Below, in pieces: positions 26,094 to 35,968 of a stretch of 64,000 nucleotides of DNA. The stretch's first letter is position 1, and the number at the start of each line of letters is the position of its first letter. The stretch is from an uncultured Dysgonomonas sp. Its GTDB lineage: Bacteria; Bacteroidota; Bacteroidia; Bacteroidales; Dysgonomonadaceae. The stretch is from contig NZ_LT599032.1 in assembly GCF_900079725.1 (NCBI RefSeq), forward strand, positions 1,952,209 to 2,016,208. Direction: 5' to 3'. The notes beneath the pieces are model-generated. The model worked only from the letters and a program-made list of their open reading frames with translations. It was not told the DNA's origin and made no database searches. Position numbers and translations under genes: made by a program.

Positions 26094-27032
26094 TTATAAC
26101 ACATATAAGGAACTGATAGATTCGTTCGATAGCACACGTCGTATAGCATTAGCAAAGACGTCGGCGACCGATAAGATAACAACTTTTTCGCACTTCTTAG
26201 AATAAGGAATACTATCGGTAAATACCATTTCGGTAAGTCCGGACTGGTCTACACGCTCCGAAGCAGGGTCTGACATCACCGCATGACTGGCAATAGCGCG
26301 TACCGAGCGCGCTCCGCTGGCCATCATAATATCCGCAGCTTTGGTTATCGTTCCTGCTGTATCCACAATATCGTCCACAAGTAAGACATCCATACCTGCA
26401 ACATCTCCGATAATCTGCATTTCTGATATTTCATTTGCTTTTTTGCGCAGCTTGTAACAAATAACCATAGGCATACCGAAATATTTAGCATACGAACTGG
26501 CACGCTTAGTACCGCCTACATCAGGAGTAGCAATAACAAGGTTTTCACAATCCAGTGACTTAATATAATCAACAAATATAGCTGAAGCATATAAATGGTC
26601 GACCGGAACATTGAAAAATCCCTGAATCTGATCTGCATGCAAATCCATGGTTATCAGCCGACTTATACCTGATGCAGCAAGCATATCTGCAATAAGTTTG
26701 GCTCCTATAGATACACGGGGCTTGTCTTTGCGGTCTTGTCTGGCCCACCCAAAATAAGGGATAACCGCAATAATAGAATGTGCAGAAGCTCTTTTTGCTG
26801 CATCTATCATCAATAAAAGCTCCATAAGATTATCCGAAGACGGAAATGTAGATTGTACAAGAAATACCTGACAACCTCTGATCGACTCCTCATAAGAGAC
26901 AGAAAATTCGCCGTCAGCGAAGCGCTCGATGTTCATTTTACCAAGAGGACATCCTAAACTTGTACAAATTTTTTCAGCTAAATAACGGGACTTTGTTCCC
27001 GAAAAAATTTTGAAAGGTACACTACTTTCCAT
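26094..27032 (-). CDS. prs: Ribose-phosphate pyrophosphokinase (PRPP synthetase)
   Basis: A 312-residue cytoplasmic enzyme transferring pyrophosphate from ATP to ribose 5-phosphate, giving PRPP for nucleotide, His and Trp synthesis. The start is ATG 27032 (MESSVPFKIFSG); the 23 extra upstream residues are hydrophobic and not family-like. Key features are FADGEFSV, the ATP-site segment FGWARQDRKDKPR, the cation-binding DLHADQIQGFF and the PRPP loop VLLVDDIVDTAGTITKA. Length is standard. It is a single gene with its own terminator. Confidence 0.96.
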   Translation of the reverse strand: MESSVPFKIFSGTKSRYLAEKICTSLGCPLGKMNIERFADGEFSVSYEESIRGCQVFLVQSTFPSSDNLMELLLMIDAAKRASAHSIIAVIPYFGWARQDRKDKPRVSIGAKLIADMLAASGISRLITMDLHADQIQGFFNVPVDHLYASAIFVDYIKSLDCENLVIATPDVGGTKRASSYAKYFGMPMVICYKLRKKANEISEMQIIGDVAGMDVLLVDDIVDTAGTITKAADIMMASGARSVRAIASHAVMSDPASERVDQSGLTEMVFTDSIPYSKKCEKVVILSVADVFANAIRRVLSNESISSLYVL

Positions 27033-27297
27033 TGTTTCGTTAATCTTTAGATAAATATAGGTTATTGTTTTTGTAATAAGCCGTAAAATTAGCAAAAACA
27101 AATCACTCTAACGAGTAGTAACTGCTTTAATTTTACCGAAATCGTATCTTATAAAATCTTTATACTTCTCCCTCATCTTTTTCCCGGCACTTTCAAGCAC
27201 TTATTCTCTTTAGCTAATCGTTACACCGGTAAGAAATATATAAAGATCTATTTCAAAATAGCATTCAGAAAGATATCCATACAGCCTGAACAGGGAA

Positions 27298-28989
27298 CTA
27301 TTGTCCGACAGTGAACTTAATTATCTTCCCCGAGTAGGACTCCATATTAATATATAAGGCCTTATCCCAGCGGGAACTTAGTGGTATATTCTTCTTTGAG
27401 AATAGCTCCTTTGCATTCTTTATCCTCTGCGGTTCAATACCCATATAGTCGAATGCCTCTGACGGAATATGCACTGATATTTCTGACGCATATGGAGCAA
27501 AATTAGCAACTACGAGTATAAATTCTTTTTTGCCGGAACGAAGAAACGCATATTGTTTTGAGGAATCAAATTCCGGATTTTCATAATTATGATACATCAG
27601 GTCGAAGAACTTGCCCGAAGTGATGCTTTCCTCTTTCGCTATTTGTATTAACTGGACATAAAACTTGCGCAGCTTCACTTGTTCCTGTGTCAGATTTCCG
27701 TTGCCAAAGGAACCATTACTCCTCCATTTCCGCACAGAATCTACCGACCAGTAATCGAAAATGGTAGTTCGCCCGTCAAGCCCGCTGAAACCTTCTTTGT
27801 CCATACCACGCTCGCCCAATTCCTGCCCAAAATATATCATCACCGGATTGGTGTGCATAGTGGCTGCGGTAATCATACCCGGTATAGCTTTGAATGCATC
27901 GCCGGCAAAAAAATCGGAGGCTATACGCTGCTCGTCGTGGTTTTCTAGGAAATTTAGCATCTTTGACTGTAAGTCCCCGATACGTTGCCAGCAAAAAGTA
28001 ATTTCAGAGGCCGGCTTATATCCGCATATAACATCGCGAAGGGTGTCATACAGATCGACTTTGTCATACAGATAATCGAATAATCCCCAGTGCACATAAT
28101 TGTGATATTGCGCAGGATCATATACCTCTGCAATGAAAATAAGTGATTTGTTTTTTGCCTTGACCTTAGGAATAACCCAGTTCCAGAACTCTACCGGTAC
28201 CATTTCTGCCATATCGCAGCGAAATCCATCAACACCTTTCGACGTCCAATACAGTAGTATATCCTGCATCTTTAGCCATGTATCAGGAACAGGCATAAAA
28301 CAATTGGTTTTACCATGATTATAATCCACTCCGTAATTGAGTTTTACGGTTTCATACCAATCATTGATTCCGGGTTTATTTGTAAAACAATTATTTCCTG
28401 TCGCTTTTGCCGGATATTCCACGTAAGCGCCATCGCCCTGCTGAACAGGAAACTGCAATTCCAGTTTTTGATTTGGTATATAATAAAAATTATTATCGGG
28501 GTCGAATGCAATTGTGGGATCGTCATCCTCTCCAAAGTCTTTCACTTTACGGGGTTTGGCATCTGAATGATATTGGCGCGCAACATGATTTGGTACAAAA
28601 TCTATTATCACTTTCATGCCGTTCTTGTGAGTTCTGTCCACCAACCCTTCAAACTCAGCTATTCTGTCTTCAACCACATCGGCCAGATCGGGCGAGACAT
28701 CATAATAGTCGCGTATTGCATAAGGCGATCCTGCATTACCTTTTATTACGTCCGGATTATCTTTAGATATGCCATGTGCAGAATAATCTGTTTTGGAAGC
28801 ATGCTCCAATATCCCTGTGTACCAGATATGGGTAAATCCCATTTTTTTTATCTCTTTCAGAGCCTTGTTGTCGAAGGCGGAAAATTTGCCTGTTCCATTT
28901 TCTTCCAGCGTACCGTTCTCTTTGTTTATGTCTTTATTATTTCCGAATAGTCTGGGAAGTACCTGGTAAATAAATAGTTTTTCCTTCAT
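27298..28989 (-). CDS. Cytoplasmic GH13 alpha-amylase family enzyme
   Basis: A 563-residue glycosidase with no signal peptide, so it probably acts on internal glycogen or imported maltodextrin. The start is ATG 28989 (MKEKLFIYQVLPRLFG); the extra 35 residues of the longer frame are unsupported. The GH13 barrel motifs are in order: KVIIDFVPNH (region I), GFRCDMAE with nucleophile Asp259, FIAEVYD with acid/base Glu288, and FLENHDEQR with Asp352. A beta-sandwich C domain ends the protein (about 470-563). Linkage or transfer specificity cannot be fixed from the motifs. It is monocistronic and follows a repeat-filled gap. Confidence 0.92.
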   Translation of the reverse strand: MKEKLFIYQVLPRLFGNNKDINKENGTLEENGTGKFSAFDNKALKEIKKMGFTHIWYTGILEHASKTDYSAHGISKDNPDVIKGNAGSPYAIRDYYDVSPDLADVVEDRIAEFEGLVDRTHKNGMKVIIDFVPNHVARQYHSDAKPRKVKDFGEDDDPTIAFDPDNNFYYIPNQKLELQFPVQQGDGAYVEYPAKATGNNCFTNKPGINDWYETVKLNYGVDYNHGKTNCFMPVPDTWLKMQDILLYWTSKGVDGFRCDMAEMVPVEFWNWVIPKVKAKNKSLIFIAEVYDPAQYHNYVHWGLFDYLYDKVDLYDTLRDVICGYKPASEITFCWQRIGDLQSKMLNFLENHDEQRIASDFFAGDAFKAIPGMITAATMHTNPVMIYFGQELGERGMDKEGFSGLDGRTTIFDYWSVDSVRKWRSNGSFGNGNLTQEQVKLRKFYVQLIQIAKEESITSGKFFDLMYHNYENPEFDSSKQYAFLRSGKKEFILVVANFAPYASEISVHIPSEAFDYMGIEPQRIKNAKELFSKKNIPLSSRWDKALYINMESYSGKIIKFTVGQ

Positions 28990-29099
28990 TTTTGTGTATT
29001 TTGAGATACAAATATCCGAATTTTTTATCGAATAATTATTATGTTTATAGCAAATTGGCACTGTAAACACACGAAAATTGGCAGCAATAACCATTATTT

Positions 29100-29149
29100 A
29101 AATTTACATTTATTAACTATACAGTGTTAAAACCTGACACATCTGACAG
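29100..29149 (+). repeat. Dispersed repeat shared with 10960-11008
   Basis: ATTTACATTTATTAACTATA followed by TGTTAAAACCTGACACATCT matches the stretch at 10960-11008 almost base for base. Non-coding; it lies in the gap between the amylase and capA-like genes, next to MITE-like copy B. Confidence 0.7.
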
Positions 29150-29267
29150 TTTTTACTTTGTTTGATTTTATCGATTTCACTTTCATTAACTATATGTAGT
29201 TAAAAGGTAACACGGAAAACAATTAAGAATTAAGAATGAATAATTAACAATTAGCTTTTACCCTCTC

Positions 29268-29446
29268 TGTAGCCTCCCCTCGGGGCAGGGCTGTTAAGTT
29301 CTCTACTTTGTTCTGTTATTTTCTGCTGTCATCCTGAGTGGAACAAAGGATCTCGCCCCTGAGAAACGAGATGTTTCACTTCGTTCAACATGACACAGAG
29401 GGTCTAAAAAAATTAGAACTTAACAGCCCTGCCCTTTGAGGAGAAA
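29268..29446. repeat. MITE-like repeat, copy B
   Basis: The same element as at 2307-2480 but in opposite orientation. The perfect 16-bp ends are at 29287-29302 and 29415-29430, with an outer CCCCTCGGGG arm on the left. Its reversed interior matches copy A at most positions by eye. A further module beyond it (CAGCTAAAGGCTATCAGC, ATAGATAAACTTT near 29513-29552) is shared with about 11321-11357. Confidence 0.8.
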
Positions 29447-29592
29447 CAACGTTCGACGGAACGAAGTGTAGTCAATGGAGGGGCCATCAATACATCAAAG
29501 AACCGCAAGCTAACAGCTAAAGGCTATCAGCGTACCTATATAGATAAACTTTTATCAAAACGATTAAGATCCAGCAGAGCACATCGTAAATC

Positions 29593-30675
29593 CTAGTCCT
29601 TCTTCCATAGGCTTTCAATTGCATCCTTCGCATTGGTCGCAAAAGCCTTCATCTTAAGAAATGACACCTCCCCGAGTTTCTCTCGCCCCAACTCATTATC
29701 AAAAGAAGCTACGGGGAGCAGTTCGAAAAAGGATGGAGTATCCTTGTCTTTCATCAATTTATTGACCCATACAAGAGAGTACGAACAGGAGTTTATTCTG
29801 ACAGGATCATTCCCGTCTTTGCTTATATCTATCTTTACCATCATGCCACCTGTTGTATTTACCGGTTTCATGGCAGAAATAAGGTTCCCCATCGAATACA
29901 CGACAACATTCTTTATCTCATCGCCTTCTTTTTGTATATCTATAGGTTGCACCACATGTGGATGGCCGCCGATAACGAGGCGTACCCCATTACTGATAAG
30001 AAAATCGGCAAGTTCTTTTTGCTCTTTATTGTGTTTCAGTACATATTCGATACCCCAATGCATGTTAGCTATAATGATATCCGCTTTCATTATTTTAGCT
30101 TGTTCAATATCCTTCAGTATCTGTTTTTTATCGATATAATTGACAATATTGGGTTTTGTTACAGTATATCCGTTTGTATCATAAGTATAGTTTAACATAG
30201 CGATACGGATACCGTTCTTTATCATCATCAGGGGATAGTATAAATCCCGTTTTTCTTCATTGGCGAAAACCCCTGTGTGCTTCACCTTTATCGAATCAAG
30301 TATTGTAATGGTACGCTCCAAACCTTTTTTTCCTTTATCCAGAATATGATTGTTCGACAAGAGAAATATATCGAATCCGGCATCTTTCAATGCGTATGCG
30401 TACTCGTCGGGAGAGCCAAACCGGGGATAACCCGTATATCTTTCACCGGGTAACGTGGTTTCCAGATTGACAACCGCGATATCTGCATGTTTGATTTCAT
30501 CTGTTACATACCGGAAGTATGGAGAATAGTCGTAACCTTCACTTGTCTTCGCTACATCGAGTTGTCCTTTATGTTGCATGGCATCTCCGGCGAAGAGGAA
30601 GCTGACTTTTTGTTCTTGTGCAATCGCAGTGCAAGCTAAGAATATTGCGGCAAGAAGAGTGTAGTGTTTTTTCAT
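29593..30675 (-). CDS. CapA-family (PgsA-like) exported metallophosphatase-fold protein
   Basis: A 360-residue protein with a signal peptide cleaved after about CTAIAQ (19-20). It has the PGA_cap/CapA signature: FAGDAMQH near 28-35, VVNLETTLPG, LSNNHILDKGKKG, NMHWGIEY and IGGHPHVVQP, which together make a calcineurin-like metal site. Named relatives act in poly-gamma-glutamate capsule formation, but no capB/capC-type genes are nearby, so a capsule role should not be assumed. It starts 17 nt after trkH and looks like the last gene of the dxs-trkA-trkH row. Confidence 0.85.
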   Translation of the reverse strand: MKKHYTLLAAIFLACTAIAQEQKVSFLFAGDAMQHKGQLDVAKTSEGYDYSPYFRYVTDEIKHADIAVVNLETTLPGERYTGYPRFGSPDEYAYALKDAGFDIFLLSNNHILDKGKKGLERTITILDSIKVKHTGVFANEEKRDLYYPLMMIKNGIRIAMLNYTYDTNGYTVTKPNIVNYIDKKQILKDIEQAKIMKADIIIANMHWGIEYVLKHNKEQKELADFLISNGVRLVIGGHPHVVQPIDIQKEGDEIKNVVVYSMGNLISAMKPVNTTGGMMVKIDISKDGNDPVRINSCSYSLVWVNKLMKDKDTPSFFELLPVASFDNELGREKLGEVSFLKMKAFATNAKDAIESLWKKD

Positions 30676-30692
30676 TTATATAGAATCGGTTA

Positions 30693-32150
30693 TTATCTTC
30701 TCCAGAAAGCAGGCATAAATAAAGAAAGTACCGTAAACAGTTCCAGACGGCCTGTTAGCATCAGAAAGCAAAGATACCACTTAGAAACTGTAGGCACATC
30801 CGAAAAATGTCCGTTATGCCCTATCTCAGCCAGTCCTCCGCCAACATTTCCTATACAGGAAATAGCAGCGCCCAGTGAATTCTCGAATTCCATACCCGAC
30901 AAAGACAGGAGCAGGCAACTGATGATGAGTATCCCCAGATAAAGGAATATGAAGGCCAGTACTTTTGTGACAATGTCTATGGATATCACCCGGTCGTTGA
31001 GACGGATGGGGAGTATAGCATTCGGGTGTACCTGCCGTTTAAATTCATTGATGGAGTTCTTGAAAAGGATAATGATACGCACTATCTTGATACCGCCCGC
31101 AGTGGAACCGGCACATGCCCCGAAAAGCATAAAGATTACTACTACAAACTGATAGAATGCTCCCCAATTCATGAAGTTCTCCGTCGAAAAACAGGTGGTG
31201 GTAAGTATAGAAACAACCTGGAACAGAGATGTACGGAATGTTCTTTCCACACCTTCTATCTTTCCCGAGGAATATAGCCCCACAGCGATTATGGATACAA
31301 AGATAAGGATGATAAGGACATACCATTTAAACTCTTCATTCCTGAGGAGTTTTTTAGGGTCGCCTTTCATAAAGAAATAGATAAGAGGGAAGTTAATACC
31401 GCCTATAAACATAAATATGGTAATAACATACTCTATATAAGCAGAATTCCAGTAAGCGATACTATCCTGTTTAGTAGAAAATCCGGCAGTAGAGATAGTA
31501 GTGAAAGCGTGGCAGACAGAGTCAAATATATTCATCGGCCCCAACCACAACAATAGGACAAGTATACCTGTAAGGAATATATAGACCATCCATAGCCGCT
31601 TGGCTATCTGAGAGATACGCGGGCGAAAACGGTCATATCCGATCCCTGTAACCTCAGCGTCGTACAACACTGAAGCATTACCTCCCATGGGTAAAATAGT
31701 GGCAACAAATACAACGATACCGAGTCCCCCCATCCATTGGGTTATACTTCTCCAAAAAAGCAGGCCTTTGGGCATGCTCTCTATATCGGTAAGTATCGTC
31801 GCGCCTGTCGCCGTAAAACCGGATATTGTTTCGAAATAAGCATTGCTGATGCTCGGTATTGCCCCACTAAAGTAGAATGGTAGCATACCAAAGGCAGAAA
31901 GAACAATCCATGACATGGCTACCATCAGAAAACTCTCACGTTTTCCTATCGGTTTAACATAGTCCTCGGTACCGGATAGACGAAGGAATACGCCCGCAAA
32001 GAAAGTTATCGTTGAACTTATCAAAATCGCATCGCCTGCTATTTCATGCGAGTAGTATGAAACAACAGTTGCGGCCATCATAAACAGAGACTCTATGATG
32101 AGTAAGAAACCTATAGTTTTTAATACAAAACGATAATTGAAATTGCTCAT
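30693..32150 (-). CDS. trkH: Trk/Ktr potassium transporter membrane subunit
   Basis: A 485-residue integral membrane protein that moves K+ across the inner membrane, gated by the TrkA subunit encoded just upstream. It shows four membrane-pore-membrane repeats with filter-like stretches such as SGFTATGATIL, FTTISTAGFSTKQ, ILTTTCFSTENF and CIGNVGGG. Length and layout match TrkH. It begins 10 nt after trkA, so the subunits are translated together. The capA-like gene follows closely. Confidence 0.95.
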   Translation of the reverse strand: MSNFNYRFVLKTIGFLLIIESLFMMAATVVSYYSHEIAGDAILISSTITFFAGVFLRLSGTEDYVKPIGKRESFLMVAMSWIVLSAFGMLPFYFSGAIPSISNAYFETISGFTATGATILTDIESMPKGLLFWRSITQWMGGLGIVVFVATILPMGGNASVLYDAEVTGIGYDRFRPRISQIAKRLWMVYIFLTGILVLLLWLGPMNIFDSVCHAFTTISTAGFSTKQDSIAYWNSAYIEYVITIFMFIGGINFPLIYFFMKGDPKKLLRNEEFKWYVLIILIFVSIIAVGLYSSGKIEGVERTFRTSLFQVVSILTTTCFSTENFMNWGAFYQFVVVIFMLFGACAGSTAGGIKIVRIIILFKNSINEFKRQVHPNAILPIRLNDRVISIDIVTKVLAFIFLYLGILIISCLLLSLSGMEFENSLGAAISCIGNVGGGLAEIGHNGHFSDVPTVSKWYLCFLMLTGRLELFTVLSLFMPAFWRR

Positions 32151-32160
32151 TAGATATTGA

Positions 32161-33504
32161 TTAATGGAATAGCTTTTCTGCTTCGCGCAACGAATCTTCG
32201 AGACAGAAAACCACTACATGGTCGTAAGGCTCTATCATGGTCTCCCCGTCAATCATCATTGGTTCTCCATTGCGAATCAGTCCTCCCAAAGTCACATTCT
32301 TGGGCAATATAATTTTTTTTACTTCTTTCTTGGTTATCCGTGAATTTGGCCGGGCTATTATTTCAGCTACATCGGCGTTAGCTACTGTCAGAGATTTCAC
32401 ATTAGATACATCCGCACTGAGCAGGAAACGGTAAATATTGCTTACGGTAATAAGCTTCTTGTTGATAATACTGCCGATATCCAGATTTTCAGCCATCGAG
32501 ATATAATCCATATTCTCTATTTCTGCCACTGTTTTTCTCACACCAAAACGTTTTGCTGCCATACAAGCCAGAATATTGGCTTCGGAATTTCCGGTAACAG
32601 CAATAAAGGCATCTATATCTTTTATACCTTCCTGTAAAAGGAATTCGGCATTGCGTCCGTCGTTATGGTAGACGGTTACATTCTTCGGCAGTTTTTCCAG
32701 CAACTGATAGGATTTTTCCTTATCTGATTCCAGTAGCTTTATATTTGTGGAGTCGGGCAAATACTGGCAAGTACGGATCGCGATGCGGCTGCCGCCCATT
32801 ATCATCACGTTTTTTACATCAAAGGTAGCTTTACCCGCGATTCTTGGCAATTCGGCAACATTATCTTTGGTGATAGTAAAAAATACGATATCTCCTGCCA
32901 GCACCTGATCACTCCCCTTCGGGATAATCGTAATATTTTTTCGCTTGATGGCTACAATATGGAATATCTTATTTTCCTGTCCCAATTCATACAGGTACTT
33001 ATTTACTAGTTCGGAATTCTCCCGGACTTTAATTCCGGCCAGAATAATATTACCATCGCAGAGTTCTATCCACTGGCGTACCCACGGACGCTTCAGTGCT
33101 GAAACAATTTCTTTGGCAGCCAACATTTCCGGATAGACCATCGAATTCACCCCCAGCTTCCCAAAGAACTCTTTATTTTTTGGTAAAAGATATTCATAAT
33201 TATCTATCCGGGCGAATGTTTTCTTTGCTCCCATATTCGAAGCCAGCATACAGGCAGTGATATTCACAGACTCATCGGGTGTGACCGCTATGAACAGATC
33301 GGCTTCTTCAACATCCACTTCTGTGAGGTCTTTCAGTGATGTGCATGATCCGGCCATAGTCATCATTTCCAAATTTGTATTTGAAAAATTGAGCTTATCC
33401 TTATCGGTATCCATCAGTACAATATCCTGATTTTCTACCGATAGTAGTTTTGCCAAATGTGTACCCACTGCTCCTGCTCCTGCGATTACAATTCTCATAG
33501 ACAT
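32161..33504 (-). CDS. trkA: Trk potassium uptake regulatory subunit with two RCK domains
   Basis: A 447-residue cytoplasmic gating subunit. Two tandem Rossmann RCK_N/RCK_C units are visible: the first nucleotide-binding GAGAVGTHLA is at about residues 9-18 with the acidic strand end DTDKDK; the second starts near VMIMGGSRIAIRT (about 233) with ESDKEK. Each is followed by a smaller C domain. The second glycine loop is less canonical. The start could be either ATG (33504 or two codons later). It lies 121 nt after dxs and 10 nt before trkH. Confidence 0.94.
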   Translation of the reverse strand: MSMRIVIAGAGAVGTHLAKLLSVENQDIVLMDTDKDKLNFSNTNLEMMTMAGSCTSLKDLTEVDVEEADLFIAVTPDESVNITACMLASNMGAKKTFARIDNYEYLLPKNKEFFGKLGVNSMVYPEMLAAKEIVSALKRPWVRQWIELCDGNIILAGIKVRENSELVNKYLYELGQENKIFHIVAIKRKNITIIPKGSDQVLAGDIVFFTITKDNVAELPRIAGKATFDVKNVMIMGGSRIAIRTCQYLPDSTNIKLLESDKEKSYQLLEKLPKNVTVYHNDGRNAEFLLQEGIKDIDAFIAVTGNSEANILACMAAKRFGVRKTVAEIENMDYISMAENLDIGSIINKKLITVSNIYRFLLSADVSNVKSLTVANADVAEIIARPNSRITKKEVKKIILPKNVTLGGLIRNGEPMMIDGETMIEPYDHVVVFCLEDSLREAEKLFH

Positions 33505-33625
33505 ATTATCTATTTAAAGTCTCATACCTGTTTGACCCGCCTTCGCGTCGTCGATTGCTAATTGTTACTTTTTTATTTATAACAACAAGAGTTAGTTATA
33601 ATAAAATTGCATTAAATTCTTTCTC

Positions 33626-35569
33626 TTACTTATATATATCCTCATGTTGCTGAGGTACGACATTATACCGGATTAATGTTTCATGCATACGTTTTGCCAA
33701 GCCCGGGGCATCTATTTCACAAAGCTTATTCAACTCTTTTATTGAACCATGAGTTACAAACTCGTCAGGCAAACCTACACGTGTAACATTTATATTATGA
33801 TAGTTATTCTCCGAAAAATATTCAAGCACAGCACTGCCCAACCCTCCGGTTTCGACGCCATTCTCTATGGTCATAACATTCTCATAGTTCTCGGCTACTT
33901 CTTTCAGTAATGCTTTATCTATTGGTTTCAGGAATATCATATCGTAATGGGCAATGGAATATCCCTCACCTTCTATCACAGCTATAGCTTCTCTGGCCGC
34001 ATTCCCTATAGGTCCTATCGTGAGAACTGCGAGGTCTTTACCGTTTTTCAGTTTTCGACCTTTACCTATTTCCTGCTTCTCCATCTCACATTCCCAATCG
34101 CATAATACGCCCTGCCCTCTCGGGTAACGGATGACGAATGGCCCATCATAACCATAAGCTGCCGTAAACATCAAATGGCGAAGATAATGCTCATTGTATG
34201 GCGAGGCAATCACAAGATTCGGAATACAACGCATATATGCAAGATCAAATGCTCCATGATGGGTAGGCCCATCTTCTCCTACCAGACCGGCTCTGTCGAG
34301 ACACATTACCATATGCAGATTTTGCAAGGCAACATCGTGTATCACCTGATCATAAGCCCGCTGCATAAAAGAAGAGTATATATTACAAAAAGGCAGAAGA
34401 CCTTCTTTTGCCAGTCCGGCCGAATAAGTTACAGCATGTGCTTCGGCAATGCCGACGTCGAAAGCCCTGTCGGGAAACTCCTTCATCATATACGTCATGG
34501 AGGAACCTGTCGGCATGGCCGGTGTAATACCTACTATTTTTTCATCCTGCTGCGCCAGTTCTACAAGTGTATGACCGAATACATCCTGGAATAACTGAGG
34601 TTGATTTTTCGATTTCACGATAATCCGTTCCCCGGTTTCTTTATCAAACTTCCCGGGTGCATGCCATACAGTAGCTGATACTTCGGCAGGTTTGAAACCC
34701 TTACCTTTTACAGTATGTATATGCAACATCTTAGGGCCTTTCAGATCCTTGATATTTTGTAAGATACGGATCAAACCACGCAAATCATGTCCGTCTACAG
34801 GGCCAAAATAGCGGATATTAAATCCTTCAAAAAGATTATGCTGTTTAGTCAGCAATGACTTCAGACTGTTATTAAAGCGGAGGATAAAGTTTTTACCTTT
34901 CTCCGTGATCAGGTTCCCTTTCTTAAATTTCTGATAAACATCGTTCCTCACACGGTTATAAGCCGGGGAGGTCGTCATTTTCACCAGATAATCGCGTATC
35001 CCACCCACATTATCATCGATAGCCATATCATTATCGTTAAGGATAATAAGTATATCGTTAGGCTGAGAATTTGCATTATTCAGTGCCTCAAAAGCCAATC
35101 CTCCGGTCATGGAACCATCACCGATAACTGCTACAACGTGCCTGTCCTCTTTTTTCAGGGCCGAAGCCACAGCCATACCCAGTGCCGCTGAAATGGAATT
35201 GGATGCGTGCCCGGCAATAAATGCATCGTATTCGCTTTCTTTCGGATTGGGGAATCCGGCTAAGCCGCCAAACTGTCGGTTGGTATGAAATCTATCTTTT
35301 CTCCCTGTGAGTATTTTATGGCTATAAGCCTGATGTCCGACATCCCAAACGATGCGGTCGTATGGGGTATTATATACATAGTGGAGGGCTACGGTTAACT
35401 CTACTGTACCTAGACTGGACCCGAAATGCCCCGGATTATTGCTTAGTTGGTCGATAATAAAATTCCTCAAATCGGAGCAAAGAGTTTCCAACTCTTCGAT
35501 GCTCAGGTTTTTCATATCGGAGGGGTAATTTATCTTCTCTAGTATTGATATATCGTTTTGTTCACTCAT
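33626..35569 (-). CDS. dxs: 1-deoxy-D-xylulose-5-phosphate synthase
   Basis: A 647-residue thiamine-diphosphate enzyme joining pyruvate and glyceraldehyde 3-phosphate, the entry step of the MEP isoprenoid pathway. The start is ATG 35569 (MSEQNDIS); the longer frame starts with TTG. Typical segments are [32 protein letters not shown], the TPP motif [17 protein letters not shown] ending in NDN, and [15 protein letters not shown] in the second domain. The C-terminal transketolase domain ([10 protein letters not shown]) is present. It is full length. It heads a row with trkA and trkH. Confidence 0.97.
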   Translation of the reverse strand: MSEQNDISILEKINYPSDMKNLSIEELETLCSDLRNFIIDQLSNNPGHFGSSLGTVELTVALHYVYNTPYDRIVWDVGHQAYSHKILTGRKDRFHTNRQFGGLAGFPNPKESEYDAFIAGHASNSISAALGMAVASALKKEDRHVVAVIGDGSMTGGLAFEALNNANSQPNDILIILNDNDMAIDDNVGGIRDYLVKMTTSPAYNRVRNDVYQKFKKGNLITEKGKNFILRFNNSLKSLLTKQHNLFEGFNIRYFGPVDGHDLRGLIRILQNIKDLKGPKMLHIHTVKGKGFKPAEVSATVWHAPGKFDKETGERIIVKSKNQPQLFQDVFGHTLVELAQQDEKIVGITPAMPTGSSMTYMMKEFPDRAFDVGIAEAHAVTYSAGLAKEGLLPFCNIYSSFMQRAYDQVIHDVALQNLHMVMCLDRAGLVGEDGPTHHGAFDLAYMRCIPNLVIASPYNEHYLRHLMFTAAYGYDGPFVIRYPRGQGVLCDWECEMEKQEIGKGRKLKNGKDLAVLTIGPIGNAAREAIAVIEGEGYSIAHYDMIFLKPIDKALLKEVAENYENVMTIENGVETGGLGSAVLEYFSENNYHNINVTRVGLPDEFVTHGSIKELNKLCEIDAPGLAKRMHETLIRYNVVPQQHEDIYK

Positions 35570-35968
35570 AATAGTTTTCTTCAAATATAGAACCGCCCTT
35601 TTTTATGGGTATAATAAACAGGCAAATATATAAAACAAATAGCATTTATATGTTAAGTTGCATGTAATTTAACCTGTTGAGGCAGACACTTTTTACATAC
35701 CGTAAGAAAAGGAGTGCTTCAGACAGAGCATTTTAAAGATCAATCTCCGACAAGCAGATTATTTGTTAATTAAATTAACACGACAAACCATTCAACCTTT
35801 ACAAATAGATAAACCCTACGGAAAATAATATATCCATCAATCCCTATTTATTGTGATAATTATATAAAATTATCATTATTTTTTGCGATTGCCAGCCTAA
35901 GCAATAATCAGGACCTTTGCCCTCGATTATATTTATCTATTCACACATATACAAAATATATAATAACT
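35570..35968. other. Divergent gap between dxs and TonB receptor
   Basis: About 400 bp without a gene. CAAATATA at 35582-35589 and 35623-35630 gives minus-strand TATATTTG, so dxs promoters are possible, but neither has a -33 partner. I looked for cobalamin or TPP riboswitch landmarks before the receptor and saw none. Confidence 0.4.

Noticed and set aside
35570-35968. Riboswitch upstream of the siderophore-type receptor
   Set aside because: No cobalamin-box or other recognisable aptamer landmarks could be found.
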